In this document: positions 8,591-16,793 of the stretch, in pieces
Layout: each line of letters starts with the position of its first letter
How positions within the stretch are numbered: position 1 is the first letter of the stretch
Origin: Rhodoferax sp.
GTDB lineage: Bacteria > Pseudomonadota > Gammaproteobacteria > Burkholderiales > Burkholderiaceae_C
Assembly (NCBI GenBank): GCA_026224975.1
Contig: JAMFRW010000366.1
Span: 1-32,213 of the forward strand
DNA: 32,213 bases
Direction: 5' to 3'
Notes under the pieces: model-generated
Database searches by the model: none
What the model saw: only the letters and a program-made list of their open reading frames with translations
What the model was told of the DNA's origin: nothing
Made by a program: the position numbers and the translations under genes

Positions 8591-8615
8591 GTCCGATATC
8601 GGGGCAAGCGCGGCA

Positions 8616-8637
8616 GGCCCCGTGCTTCATAGGGGCC
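8616..8637 (+). promoter_or_regulatory. Possible leader hairpin before the chemotaxis receptor gene
   Basis: GGCCCC (8616-8621) and GGGGCC (8632-8637) can pair around a 10-base loop, 39 bases before the receptor ATG. If transcribed it would be a short stable stem in the 5' leader. There is no U-run after it, so it is not an intrinsic terminator. Confidence 0.35.
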
Positions 8638-8676
8638 ACAAATGGCGCATCCAGCACAAACAACCGGAATTCACTG

Positions 8677-10473
8677 ATGAACTTGAACGATATGAAAATC
8701 GGCCAGCGGCTTGGCTTCGGCATTGCGGTCGCGGCGCTGCTGCTGGTCGCGATGGTCTGGATCGGCATCTCGCGCATCGGTGCGGTCAACACCATGCTCG
8801 ACACGATCGCCGATGATCGCCTGCCCAAGATCGTGGCGATCAAGGACATGAAGGAGAACATCCGCACGCGCGCATCGATCGTCCGCAACATCGTGATCCT
8901 GTCCGATGCGGCCGACATGAAGAAGGAAGGCGAGACGCTCGCCATCCTTCGCGAGAAGTACACCAAACTGGACGCGCAACTGGAGCGCACCATCGTCGCG
9001 CCTGCCGGCAAGGCCGCCTTCGCCAACGTTCGCACGGCGGTGGCGGCGATCGTCGACCCGACCAACCAGGTCGTGCAACTCGGCCTGCTCAACAAAAACG
9101 AAGAAGCGACGCAGTTGCTGCTCGGCACCGTGCGCCCGCTGCAAGACAAGGCGCTCGATGCGCTCGAAGACCTGTCGAAGATCATGATCGACTCGACCGA
9201 GAAGTTCCAGGCCGAAGCCGCCGACACCTATCGCGCCGCGCTCATCCTGCTGATCGCCCTCGGCACCGCCGCCGTCGGCGTGCTCGTGTTCTTCGGCTGG
9301 CTGCTGGTGCGATCGATCACCCGCCCGATCAATGAAGCCGTGGCCGTCTCGCGCGCCGTGGCCGCTGGTGACCTGAGCGTGCACATCGAAGCCTCGGGTC
9401 GCAGCGAAACCGCCGAGCTGCTGATGGCGCTCAAGGCCATGCAGGGCAGCCTGGTGACGGTCGTCGACAACGTGCGCCGCAACTCCGAGAGCGTGGCCAC
9501 CGCCAGCGCGCAGATCGCGCAAGGCAACAACGACCTGAGCGCACGCACCGAAGAGCAGGCCTCTGCCTTGGAGCAAACCGCTGCCTCGATGGAAGAGCTC
9601 AGCTCCACCGTGCGCCAGAACGCCGACAACGCCAAGCAGGCCAACCAGCTCGCGATGAGCGCCTCGACCATCGCCATCAAGGGCGGTGACGTGGTCGGCC
9701 AGGTCGTCGACACGATGAAGGGCATCAACGACTCGTCGAAAAAGATCGCCGACATCATCGCGGTGATCGACGGCATTGCCTTCCAGACCAACATCCTGGC
9801 GCTGAACGCCGCGGTCGAAGCCGCCCGTGCCGGTGAACAAGGCCGCGGTTTTGCGGTGGTGGCGAGCGAAGTGCGCAGCCTGGCGCAGCGCAGTGCCGAG
9901 GCGGCCAAGGAGATCAAGACCCTGATCGTCGACAGCGTGGAACGAGTGGGCCATGGCACGGCGCTGGTCGACCAGGCCGGTACGACCATGACCGAGATCG
10001 TCGGCTCGATCCGCCGCGTGACCGACATCATGGGCGAGATCAGCGCGGCGAGCACCGAGCAGAGCGCAGGCGTGGCACAAGTGGGCGAAGCGGTGACGCA
10101 GATGGACCAGGCAACGCAGCAGAACGCGGCGCTGGTCGAAGAGAGCGCAGCGGCTGCCGAAAGCCTGAAGGCGCAGGCGCGCCAGTTGGTGCAGGCGGTG
10201 GCGGTGTTCAAGCTCACGGCCGATGCGGTCGCTCATCGTCCGGCCGCGTCTGTTTCGACACCCGCGTCGTTCGACACCTACAAGGCGCCCGTCGCCAAGG
10301 TGGAGCGCCGCGGGCCGAACCGCGCGACCAATGTCGTGCGGCCGGCCTTCAAAGCAGCGCCCGCCAAGGGCAAGGCCAAGGTCGATTCCGCGGCGCCGGT
10401 CGCGGTTGCCTCGGCGTCTGTGATCAGCGCGGCTGCGGACAGCACGGGAACGGACGACTGGACTTCTTTCTGA
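8677..10473 (+). CDS. Methyl-accepting chemotaxis protein with CheR-tether C-terminus
   Basis: Chemoreceptor of 598 aa. Order: transmembrane helix 1 (about 10-32), a periplasmic four-helix-bundle-like sensor (about 33-188), transmembrane helix 2 (about 190-212), HAMP domain, then the long coiled-coil signalling domain whose hairpin tip carries [20 protein letters not shown], the site that contacts CheA and CheW. After about residue 520 comes a flexible linker rich in Ala, Pro, Val and Lys. The last residues, DWTSF, fit the W-x-x-F pentapeptide (NWETF type) that tethers the CheR methyltransferase and CheB. The chosen ATG begins [15 protein letters not shown] just before helix 1, as is usual. 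A strong terminator follows. The ligand is unknown. Confidence 0.94.
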   Translation: MNLNDMKIGQRLGFGIAVAALLLVAMVWIGISRIGAVNTMLDTIADDRLPKIVAIKDMKENIRTRASIVRNIVILSDAADMKKEGETLAILREKYTKLDAQLERTIVAPAGKAAFANVRTAVAAIVDPTNQVVQLGLLNKNEEATQLLLGTVRPLQDKALDALEDLSKIMIDSTEKFQAEAADTYRAALILLIALGTAAVGVLVFFGWLLVRSITRPINEAVAVSRAVAAGDLSVHIEASGRSETAELLMALKAMQGSLVTVVDNVRRNSESVATASAQIAQGNNDLSARTEEQASALEQTAASMEELSSTVRQNADNAKQANQLAMSASTIAIKGGDVVGQVVDTMKGINDSSKKIADIIAVIDGIAFQTNILALNAAVEAARAGEQGRGFAVVASEVRSLAQRSAEAAKEIKTLIVDSVERVGHGTALVDQAGTTMTEIVGSIRRVTDIMGEISAASTEQSAGVAQVGEAVTQMDQATQQNAALVEESAAAAESLKAQARQLVQAVAVFKLTADAVAHRPAASVSTPASFDTYKAPVAKVERRGPNRATNVVRPAFKAAPAKGKAKVDSAAPVAVASASVISAAADSTGTDDWTSF

Positions 10474-10507
10474 TCTCTTTCTGACCCTGTCGACCGACGA
10501 TCGATCA

Positions 10508-10547
10508 CACGATGGACACGCAGGTTTGCGCCTGCGTGTCCATCGTG
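10508..10547 (+). terminator. Strong terminator hairpin after the chemotaxis receptor gene
   Basis: A perfect 17-base-pair stem (10508-10524 with 10531-10547) closes a 6-base loop, followed by ctttct. It starts 34 bases after the receptor stop codon. The stem is unusually long and perfect. The U-tract is broken, so termination may be stem-driven; the near symmetry would let it work in both directions. Confidence 0.8.
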
Positions 10548-10646
10548 CTTTCTGATGATGCTCAGACCCCGACACAACCGGTTCGACGTATCCCTAAAAC
10601 ATAGGATAGCCAGCTCCCTCTCTCGTCGCTCCTCAGGAGCTTTTGC

Positions 10647-10910
10647 ATGAAGCCAGTCGTCCTGCAGGAATCCGATCCCCACGTGGTGATCGCGCTCCAC
10701 AAAGACCACCGGATTCGCGTCGTGGTGCCTCACGACAAACAATCCAACCGGTGGGCCATCCATGTCTACGTGGCCTACGACGGCGGTCGAGAGATGGTCC
10801 TGGCGCAATTGCCCGAGTCTGCGCAGACGCGGGAAGACGCGGTGGCCGCCGGGCTGGGTTTCGGCGTGGAGGCGATCGACCGAAAACTGAGGGCGGAGCG
10901 ACGCGGTTGA
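10647..10910 (+). CDS. Small conserved-looking hypothetical protein, 87 aa
   Basis: A soluble protein with no signal peptide or membrane helix. It begins MKPVVLQESDPHVVIALHKD and alternates hydrophobic and charged residues as in a small beta-sheet domain (HVVIALHKDHRIRVVV, RWAIHVYVAY), ending in a helix with EDAVAAGLGFGVEAIDRKL. A good ribosome-binding site (aggagc) lies 6 bases upstream of the ATG, and codon use matches the neighbours, so it is likely a real gene. It is separated from the regulator gene at 11006 by 95 bases in the same direction and may be co-transcribed with it. I do not recognise its family. Confidence 0.7.
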   Translation: MKPVVLQESDPHVVIALHKDHRIRVVVPHDKQSNRWAIHVYVAYDGGREMVLAQLPESAQTREDAVAAGLGFGVEAIDRKLRAERRG

Positions 10911-11005
10911 TAGCCAGCCCTGCCAAACGCCCGAACTGCGCCGGCCAAGACCCCCTTTTCGACCGCCCGCGCCAACAGCCGGCTCGCAAAATGATGTGAA
11001 CAATC

Positions 11006-12082
11006 ATGGAGCGGCCTGTGGCTCGTCTGGACCTCGACACGCTGACCCGGTGGATCACCGCGGCGGCCATTCAACACCCGAAGCGGCTCGACCTCATCGT
11101 CGCCGAGCGCGCAGGCGTCGGCAAACGGCTCGCCCGCCGCGTGTTGCGCCGCCTCGTCGAACGGCATTGGCTGGTCGACACCGGCACCGCGCGAAAGCCC
11201 TTCCACCGCCCCGGCCTGCTGCGGCAGGTGGTGCACACCTACGCGCTCGAAGGCCTGCAGGAAGACCAGCCCTGGGCGCGTGATTTCGCGCCATTCTTCC
11301 TGCTGCCGGGCGAGGTCAACACCATGGTCCAGCATTCGTTTTGCGAGCTGCTGAACAACGCAATCGAGCACAGCGGCGGCACGCATGTCACGGTCTCCAT
11401 TCGCCAGACCGCGAGCCATGTGCAGTTGCTGGTGTCGGACGACGGCAAGGGGCTGTTTCAGCGCATCGCCGAGACCTCGCACATCAGCGATGTGCGCCTG
11501 GCCATGTTCGAGTTGAGCAAGGGAAAATTCACCAGCCAGCCGCAGATACACAGCGGCCAGGGGCTCTTCTTCACCTCGAAGCTCGCCGACGTGTTCGACC
11601 TGCATGCGAACGAAACGGCGTTCCAGCAACGCGAATGGGACGGCCGCGGCTGGTGGCCGCGCAGCGCGCTCAAGCGCCAGGGCACCTCGGTGTACGTCTC
11701 GATCCTGCTGGACACGAAGCGCACGCTGGACTCGGTGCGCCGCACTTACAGCGTGGATGCGCGCGGAGCCGGCTTCGATCGGACCATCGTGCCGCTGGGC
11801 CTGATGACCTCGACCTTGTCGGGATTGGTCTCGCGCGCGCAAGCCCGGCGCGTCGTGGCCGGTCTCGCCGCCTTCGATCAGGCCGAGCTGGACTTCGACG
11901 GCGTGCCGGAAATCGGGCATGCCTTCGCCGACGAGTTGTTTCGCGTGCTGGCGCAGGAATCGACGCGGACCGAGCTGTTCCCGATCAACATGTCGCCCGC
12001 GGTGGCGGCGATGGTTTGCGATGTAAGCCGCATCCCGGAAGCGGTGACCGCACCCCAGGAATCTTCTACTGCAATCGCCTGA
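11006..12082 (+). CDS. HTH + histidine-kinase-like ATPase + STAS-like (DUF4325) regulator
   Basis: Soluble protein of 358 aa that joins three parts. Residues 10-75 look like a winged-helix DNA-binding region. Residues 100-235 are a GHKL ATPase with an N-box (ELLNNAIEHS, residues 114-123), G1 box (DDGKGL, 145-150) and a GQGLFFTSKL glycine loop (184-193). Residues about 245-345 match the STAS-like DUF4325 domain (DFDGVPEIGHAFADELFRV). There is no phospho-acceptor His domain, so it is not a normal sensor kinase; the ATPase is closer in layout to anti-sigma-factor kinases such as SpoIIAB/RsbW. A GTG at 11021 is an alternative start. Its target is unknown. Its stop directly abuts the stop of the convergent gene at 12083. 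Confidence 0.8.
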   Translation: MERPVARLDLDTLTRWITAAAIQHPKRLDLIVAERAGVGKRLARRVLRRLVERHWLVDTGTARKPFHRPGLLRQVVHTYALEGLQEDQPWARDFAPFFLLPGEVNTMVQHSFCELLNNAIEHSGGTHVTVSIRQTASHVQLLVSDDGKGLFQRIAETSHISDVRLAMFELSKGKFTSQPQIHSGQGLFFTSKLADVFDLHANETAFQQREWDGRGWWPRSALKRQGTSVYVSILLDTKRTLDSVRRTYSVDARGAGFDRTIVPLGLMTSTLSGLVSRAQARRVVAGLAAFDQAELDFDGVPEIGHAFADELFRVLAQESTRTELFPINMSPAVAAMVCDVSRIPEAVTAPQESSTAIA

Positions 12083-12592
12083 TCAGCCCTGGCGACGCTT
12101 CATCAGGAAGCCGACGACGCCCAGGCCCGCCAGCAGCATCGCGAGCGAGGTAGGTTCCGGTACGACCGGCACGGTGGTGGAGGTCAGCGAGTAGTAGCCC
12201 ACCACTCCGTCGACGGTTCCGGTCAGCGAATACGCATAGGAACCCGCGGCCAGCGCCACCGAATGAGAGGTGCTACCGGTGGTTCCGCTGAAGGCGAATG
12301 AGGCGGAGACGGGCGCCAATGTCACCGTGTCGATGATGGTGTATTGCCCGCCGGTGATGCTGAAAAGCGTCCCCAGGTTGTTGGTGACGACTGTGCTGGT
12401 CAGGACCTCGGCCGACGCGAGCGTGAAGGTGTAGAGGTCGGCGAACGCGCCCGCCCCCACGAAGCCGGGCGTGTTCGGCAACGCGAACGATGCCTCCAGC
12501 AAGTCGTGCGGGCCGAAGTCGAAGGTGGCGGCCTGAGCGCCGAAAGCCGCCGTGGCAACGGCCAGTGCGGCGGCGAGTCTTGTCAGATTCAT
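12083..12592 (-). CDS. PEP-CTERM sorting domain protein, small
   Basis: Exported protein of 169 aa. Signal peptide MNLTRLAAALAVATAAFGAQA is cut before ATFDFGPHD. The C-terminus carries VPEPTSLAMLLAGLGVVGF followed by the basic end MKRRQG, the exosortase sorting signal. The body is rich in Thr, Ser, Val and Gly and is probably a small beta-sandwich similar to the FxDxY-type or bacterial pre-peptidase-like PEP-CTERM proteins, but I see no catalytic motif. The start was chosen because GGGGGAA lies just upstream and the signal peptide follows; a longer frame reaching 12679 has no such support. It is the second PEP-CTERM protein in the window and unlike the first in its body. Confidence 0.85.
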   Translation of the reverse strand: MNLTRLAAALAVATAAFGAQAATFDFGPHDLLEASFALPNTPGFVGAGAFADLYTFTLASAEVLTSTVVTNNLGTLFSITGGQYTIIDTVTLAPVSASFAFSGTTGSTSHSVALAAGSYAYSLTGTVDGVVGYYSLTSTTVPVVPEPTSLAMLLAGLGVVGFLMKRRQG

Positions 12593-12627
12593 GCGATTCC
12601 CCCTGTGAAAAGTCGTCACGTTGCGCG

Positions 12628-12643
12628 GCTGTTGCACAACAGC
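12628..12643. promoter_or_regulatory. Palindrome upstream of the small PEP-CTERM gene, possible operator
   Basis: GCTGTTG-CA-CAACAGC has perfect 7-base arms around a 2-base centre and lies 36-51 bases upstream of the PEP-CTERM start. An AT-rich stretch (12649-12658) is next to it, so the site may overlap a promoter for the minus-strand gene. It could be a repressor or activator site. On the + strand it is a short stem followed by Ts, but no + gene ends before it. Confidence 0.4.
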
Positions 12644-12871
12644 TTCAGAATTTTTTAACGCCTGGCAACGTTTTGACATTCTCAGTCACCTGAATTCAGG
12701 GCGTCAAGCCCCTAGTTGTGTCGCGCAATCCATCGGACCCGACCGCCGAAAAGCCGGCCGCCAGCAGAAATTGCTGCAGTGCAGCACAATCAGCTCTTCA
12801 GAGCCGCGCCTCCGACGATCTGCCTTTGAGCCCCCGATCGGCCCGGCCGAACTTTCTCTCGCTGCCGCCTC

Positions 12872-14134
12872 ATGAATCCTGTTTCACCTGCCGCCCGCTC
12901 GTCTGCTGAAAACCCCTCCGCCGCGTCCGATCCCGCCGCCTCCACCAACGCCGACAAGGCCTTCGTGCCGGCCGTCATTGCGCTCGGTGTCGGCGGCTTT
13001 GCCATCGGCACCGGCGAATTCGTCATCATGGGTTTGCTGCCGGAAGTGGCGCGTGACCTGAACGTCACCATTCCGGAGGCGGGCCATGTGATCAGCGCTT
13101 ATGCGCTCGGCGTGGTCATCGGCGCGCCGGTGCTGGCCGTGCTCGCGGCGCACTGGCCGCGCCGCGTGTTGCTGGTGGCGCTGATGGCCTTGTTCGCGGT
13201 CGGCAATCTGGCGAGCGCGCTGGCGCCCGGCTACCTGTCGCTCAACCTGCTGCGCTTTTGCGCCGGGCTGCCGCACGGCACCTACTTCGGCGTGGCCGCC
13301 CTGGTGGCCGCCTCGCTCGCCCCGCCGCACCGACGTGCCAGCGCGGTCGGGCTGGTGATGCTGGGGTTGACGAGCGCCACGCTGGTCGGCGTGCCGGTCG
13401 CCGCCTGGCTGGGGCAGCACTGGGGATGGCGCGCGGCGTTCGTGCTGGTCGGCGTGATCGCCGCCGCAGCCTGCGTGCTGGTGCACCGCTTTGTGCCCAA
13501 CCTGCCTGCCGCCCATGGCGCGAGCCCGCTGCGTGAACTGGGCGCGCTGGCGCGGCCGCAGGTGTGGTTGACGCTGGGCATCGGCGCCATCGGCTTCGGC
13601 GGCATGTTCTCGGTGTTCAGCTACATCAAGCCGCTGCTGACCGAAGTGACCGGCATGCCCGTGAGCGCGGTGCCGTTGGTGCTGGCGCTCTTCGGCCTTG
13701 GCATGGTGGCCGGCAACCTGGTCGGCTCGCGGCTGGCCGACAAATCGCTGATGCGCACCATCGCCGGCCTGCTGGTGTGGGATGCGCTGGTGCTGGGCGC
13801 CGTGATGTTCACCGCGCCGAATGCCGTCGCCATCTCGATCAACGTGTTCCTGGTAGGCACCATCGTGGCCATCGCGCCGGCCTTGCAGATCCGCCTGATG
13901 GATGTGGCGGGCGACGCGCAAACGCTGGCCGCCGCGCTCAACCACTCGGCCTTCAACATGGCGAATGCGCTCGGCGCCTGGCTGGGCGGCGTCGCCATCG
14001 CGGCCGGCATGGGCTGGACCTCGACGGGTTGGGTCGGCACGCTGCTGGCCTTCGGCGGCATGGCGGTGTTCGCGGCTGCGGTCTGGCAGGCGCGGCGCAC
14101 TCGGCGCACTCGAGGGTTCGTGCCGGCCGTCTGA
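12872..14134 (+). CDS. MFS transporter, drug/sugar efflux (DHA1, AraJ-like)
   Basis: Inner-membrane exporter of 420 aa with 12 predicted membrane helices. The first helix follows a hydrophilic tail of about 30 residues and contains GGFAIGTGEFVIMGLLP, typical of the AraJ/NepI/YdhP branch of the DHA1 family; GLPHGTYFGVAALVA and LGQHWGWRAAFVLVGV in helices 4-6 also fit. It should expel small molecules using the proton gradient. The substrate (sugar derivative, nucleoside, drug) is not visible. It is divergent from the small PEP-CTERM gene, with 279 bases between the starts. No clear ribosome-binding site precedes the ATG; a start 1-2 codons away is not excluded. Confidence 0.9.
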   Translation: MNPVSPAARSSAENPSAASDPAASTNADKAFVPAVIALGVGGFAIGTGEFVIMGLLPEVARDLNVTIPEAGHVISAYALGVVIGAPVLAVLAAHWPRRVLLVALMALFAVGNLASALAPGYLSLNLLRFCAGLPHGTYFGVAALVAASLAPPHRRASAVGLVMLGLTSATLVGVPVAAWLGQHWGWRAAFVLVGVIAAAACVLVHRFVPNLPAAHGASPLRELGALARPQVWLTLGIGAIGFGGMFSVFSYIKPLLTEVTGMPVSAVPLVLALFGLGMVAGNLVGSRLADKSLMRTIAGLLVWDALVLGAVMFTAPNAVAISINVFLVGTIVAIAPALQIRLMDVAGDAQTLAAALNHSAFNMANALGAWLGGVAIAAGMGWTSTGWVGTLLAFGGMAVFAAAVWQARRTRRTRGFVPAV

Positions 14135-14254
14135 CGCCTTTCGAGCGGCGCCGCCGAGCCCGGTGGCGTCCTACGTGATTTGCGATTCTTCTCCGACTGG
14201 CTTCACCTCGCCCACGGCAAAAAATGCCGCTGTGCCAACGAGGGAGAACTTTTC

Positions 14255-14554
14255 ATGAGACAAGAATCAACGCAGCGAACAAGCCAGGGCCTGGACCTTC
14301 GCACCGTGTCAATGGCGGCCGTGACCGTGGTTGCCGCCATCATCGGCGCGGTGTTGCTCTTCTCGTATGTGAACCTGCTGAACGAAGCCGTCGAACGCGG
14401 TGTTCGCTTGCGCTATGCGCAGCAGTCGGGGGATTCGGCATCGCCCTCGAAGAGCGCAGCCGAAAGCGTTGGCCTGGCGCTGGAAAATTCGGTGACGCAG
14501 TTCGCCGCGGCTTCTCGTCAACGCGCTGCCAGCTTCGCTCGCGTCGATCGCTGA
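14255..14554 (+). CDS. Hypothetical single-span membrane protein, 99 aa
   Basis: Small protein with a polar N-terminus (MRQESTQRTSQG), one membrane helix at about residues 22-43 (TVSMAAVTVVAAIIGAVLL) and a polar C-terminal half rich in Ser, Ala, Glu and Arg. The ribosome-binding site agggaga lies 7 bases upstream of the chosen ATG; a longer frame from 14180 lacks one. By the charge pattern, orientation is uncertain. I do not recognise a family. It stands alone between the MFS gene and a convergent small basic gene. Confidence 0.65.
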   Translation: MRQESTQRTSQGLDLRTVSMAAVTVVAAIIGAVLLFSYVNLLNEAVERGVRLRYAQQSGDSASPSKSAAESVGLALENSVTQFAAASRQRAASFARVDR

Positions 14555-14582
14555 AGAACCGGAGTAAACGCTTGGGTTAGCC

Positions 14583-14627
14583 GATCGGGAGAGGGCGACA
14601 TCCTCGTCGCGCCCTTCCCGTTCGATC
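14583..14627. terminator. Possible two-way terminator between convergent small genes
   Basis: GATCGGGAGAGGGCGAC (14583-14599) can pair with the complementary strand of 14606-14627, with two small bulges. It lies between the stop of the + gene (14554) and the stop of the minus gene (14637), where a shared terminator would be expected. No good U-run follows on either side, so this is tentative. Confidence 0.45.
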
Positions 14628-14636
14628 ACTTCCTGC

Positions 14637-14795
14637 TTACTTGCCGGTTTCCGCGTAGGCCAGGCGGGCCGCCGTGTGGGCCTTCAAACGCTCGGCTGCG
14701 CCGGGCAACTTGGCCTTGACGGCACGCTTGGCGCGGTGCACGTTGTCACGCAAGACGTGCAGTTTGGTTCTGTTTCTCTGAGCTTGGGTAGCCAT
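14637..14795 (-). CDS. Small basic protein, 52 aa
   Basis: A short minus-strand gene. The product starts MATQAQRNRTKLHVLRDN and is rich in Arg, Lys, Ala and His; it ends RLAYAETGK. It has no signal peptide or membrane helix and looks like one or two amphipathic helices. A ribosome-binding site (GGAG) sits 7 bases before the ATG. Its charge would suit nucleic-acid or ribosome binding, but that is only inference. It is 53 bases downstream of the msrA stop in the same direction and could be the last gene of the trxC-msrA unit. Confidence 0.65.
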   Translation of the reverse strand: MATQAQRNRTKLHVLRDNVHRAKRAVKAKLPGAAERLKAHTAARLAYAETGK

Positions 14796-14848
14796 ATAGA
14801 TCTCCGTTGATGAGGCGACAGGGTACAGGAGTACTGAAACCCGCTGCG

Positions 14849-15361
14849 CTACGCCGACGCTTTCGCCCTAGCCGGCAGCTTCCAATCCGGCCGGATGAAG
14901 TGGCAGGTGTAGCCATTCGGCAGGCGTTCCAGGTAATCCTGATGCTCCGGCTCGGCCTGCCAGAACGGGCCGACGGGCGCCACTTCGGTCACCACCTTGC
15001 CCGGCCACAGGCCCGAGGCGTTCACGTCGGCGATGGTGTCTTCGGCCACGCGCTTTTGCGCATCGCTCTCGTAGAAGATCGCCGAGCGGTAGCCCAGCCC
15101 GCGGTCGTTGCCCTGGCGGTTGAGCGTGGTCGGGTCGTGGATCTGGAAGAAGAATTCGAGCAGCTTGCGGTAGCTGATGCGCGCCGGGTCGAAGATGATC
15201 TCGATCGCCTCGGCATGCGTGCCGTGGTTGCGGTAGGTCGCGTTCGGCACGTCGCCGCCCGAGTAGCCCACGCGTGTGGAGATCACGCCGTCGTAGCGGC
15301 GAATCAGGTCCTGCATGCCCCAGAAGCAGCCTCCGGCCAGCACAGCACGTTCTTCGGTCAT
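14849..15361 (-). CDS. msrA: Peptide methionine sulfoxide reductase A
   Basis: Cytoplasmic repair enzyme that reduces methionine-S-sulfoxide in proteins and free Met, 170 aa. The active-site motif AGGCFWG puts the catalytic Cys at residue 12. A second Cys at residue 153 (GYTCHF) can form the disulfide that thioredoxin reopens; these are the only two Cys in the protein. Family motifs [16 protein letters not shown] and [15 protein letters not shown] are present. The start was set at [11 protein letters not shown], since the frame upstream runs back through the thioredoxin gene. It lies 53 bases after trxC on the same strand, so enzyme and reductant are probably made together. Confidence 0.95.
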   Translation of the reverse strand: MTEERAVLAGGCFWGMQDLIRRYDGVISTRVGYSGGDVPNATYRNHGTHAEAIEIIFDPARISYRKLLEFFFQIHDPTTLNRQGNDRGLGYRSAIFYESDAQKRVAEDTIADVNASGLWPGKVVTEVAPVGPFWQAEPEHQDYLERLPNGYTCHFIRPDWKLPARAKASA

Positions 15362-15414
15362 GGTTTGTTCTCCAAAGTGGTTGAAGGGTTGGTCGCGGTG
15401 GTCGCACGAATCTT

Positions 15415-15843
15415 TCAGCGCAACAACGCCACGATCTGCGCCGCCTGCACCGCGCCCGATTGGCGCGAAGTCTCGCGGCCGCCGGCGAGCTTGACGAGGG
15501 TCGGAATGCTGCGGATGCCGAAGCGGCTCGCGGTCTTCGGGTTGTCGTCGCTGTTCACCTTGACCAAGATAGCACGGCCTTTCAATTGCTTCGCGGCCAG
15601 CTCGAATTGCGGCGCCATGCCCACGCACGGCCCGCACCACGGCGCCCAGAAATCGACCAGAACCGGCAATTCCGTGCGCTCGGTGAAGCGCTCGAAGTTC
15701 GAATCGTTCAGTTCGACAGGCCGGCCGGCCAACAAAGCCTGACCGCACTTGCCACACACGGGGTCCTCGGCCAAGCGCTCGGCCGGCACCCGGTTGGTCG
15801 CCTGGCAATGGCTGCAGACAACATTCATTCGGTTCGATTCCAT
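15415..15843 (-). CDS. trxC: Thioredoxin 2 with zinc-binding N-terminus
   Basis: Cytoplasmic disulfide reductase, 142 aa. The N-terminal zinc ribbon has Cys10-x2-Cys13 and Cys30-x2-Cys33, the mark of TrxC; the thioredoxin fold carries WCGPC (residues 69-73) and the cis-Pro motif SIPTL. In E. coli TrxC is induced by oxidative stress through OxyR; whether that holds here cannot be seen. An internal ATG at codon 6 (MNVVCSHC) is an alternative start and closer to the usual family length. It is upstream of msrA in the same direction and is a plausible electron donor for it. Confidence 0.95.
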   Translation of the reverse strand: MESNRMNVVCSHCQATNRVPAERLAEDPVCGKCGQALLAGRPVELNDSNFERFTERTELPVLVDFWAPWCGPCVGMAPQFELAAKQLKGRAILVKVNSDDNPKTASRFGIRSIPTLVKLAGGRETSRQSGAVQAAQIVALLR

Positions 15844-15962
15844 CGCGCTGAGTTGGTGACATTCGGCGTGATGTCAAGCCGGGGGCTTCGAACGCGACAA
15901 GTGGCACGGCCTCACTAGAATCCGCGCCCCTGTCTGCCTTGCCCCAACCGAACCCGAACCCC

Positions 15963-16793
15963 ATGGACATCGTCATCGACGAACAATTGAAAGCCTACAT
16001 CGATCCCCTCACCGCGGACGAACACGCCGCGCTGGAGCGCAGCATCCTGGCCGAGGGCTGCCGCGATGCGCTGGTGCTCTGGGGCGATGTGCTCGTCGAC
16101 GGCCACAACCGCCACGGCATCTGCCTTCAGCACGGGCTGCCCTTCCAGACGGTGCAGAACACGCGCTTCCAGTCCATCGAAGACGTGCACCTGTGGATGA
16201 TCGACCAGCACCTGGGCCGGCGCAGCCTCTCCGACTTTCAGCGCGGCGTGCTGGCGCTGCGCCAGCGCGAGATCGTGGCGGAACGGCGGGCGCAGCGCGC
16301 GGCCTCTCTGGGTCTCGGCACCGCAACGCCGAGCACGGCGCCTGCCGATGGTGGCGTCGTCAAAGCCCCGCAGCCACTCGACACCCGCGAAGCCCTGGCC
16401 AAGGCCGCGCGCCTCAGCAGCAGCCAGGTCGTGATGATCGAAAAGATCCAGAAGCAGGCCGCGCCAGAACTGGTGGCCGCCCTGCGCGCCGGCACGATCT
16501 CCATCAACGCCGCAGCAGCAGTCGCCAGCTTGCCCGCCGAAGAACAAGTGGCCGCCGCAGCCGCCGGCAAGGAGGAGTTGAAGCAAGCTGCGAAGCGCGT
16601 GCGCGATGCCAAGCGCAAGCCGGCTGCCGAGCCGGGCGCCGCACCCTGGGAAGGCGATGACCCGGAAGAGTCTTTCGATGCGCTTCGCCAGCGCGCGGCC
16701 AACCTGGCTGCGGAGAACGCGGTGCTGCGCCAGAAGGTGGCCGAGCTGCAGGCGCAGTTGGAGCAGAAGCGACTGCAGATGGCGGAGGGTTAA
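15963..16793 (+). CDS. ParB-like nuclease/partition-fold protein, orphan
   Basis: Cytoplasmic protein of 276 aa. Residues 10-70 match the ParB N-terminal (ParB/Srx) fold, with [16 protein letters not shown] as the phosphate-binding loop. Residues 75-180 look like a helix-turn-helix region ([15 protein letters not shown], then [12 protein letters not shown]). The last 45 residues ([21 protein letters not shown]) form a coiled coil. ParB-fold proteins bind DNA and CTP or, in some, cut DNA. There is no parA next to it, so a role in chromosome partition is unlikely; gene regulation or an accessory-element origin are options. ATG at 15963 was chosen over an upstream frame start at 15939 as the conserved part begins at once. 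Its TAA overlaps the convergent gene's TAA. Confidence 0.7.
   Translation: MDIVIDEQLKAYIDPLTADEHAALERSILAEGCRDALVLWGDVLVDGHNRHGICLQHGLPFQTVQNTRFQSIEDVHLWMIDQHLGRRSLSDFQRGVLALRQREIVAERRAQRAASLGLGTATPSTAPADGGVVKAPQPLDTREALAKAARLSSSQVVMIEKIQKQAAPELVAALRAGTISINAAAAVASLPAEEQVAAAAAGKEELKQAAKRVRDAKRKPAAEPGAAPWEGDDPEESFDALRQRAANLAAENAVLRQKVAELQAQLEQKRLQMAEG

Noticed and set aside
8507-8676. Sigma-28 (FliA) promoter for the chemoreceptor gene
   Set aside because: TAAA is present near 8573 and CCGATA near 8593, but the spacing is about 24 bases rather than 15.
12660-12680. Sigma-54 promoter (TGGCA...) before the MFS gene
   Set aside because: TGGCAACG is followed by TGAC, so the GC needed at -12 is missing at the right distance.
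14807-15742. Plus-strand open frame of 311 codons opposite msrA and trxC
   Set aside because: Both minus-strand genes have intact active sites; the + frame has no motif.
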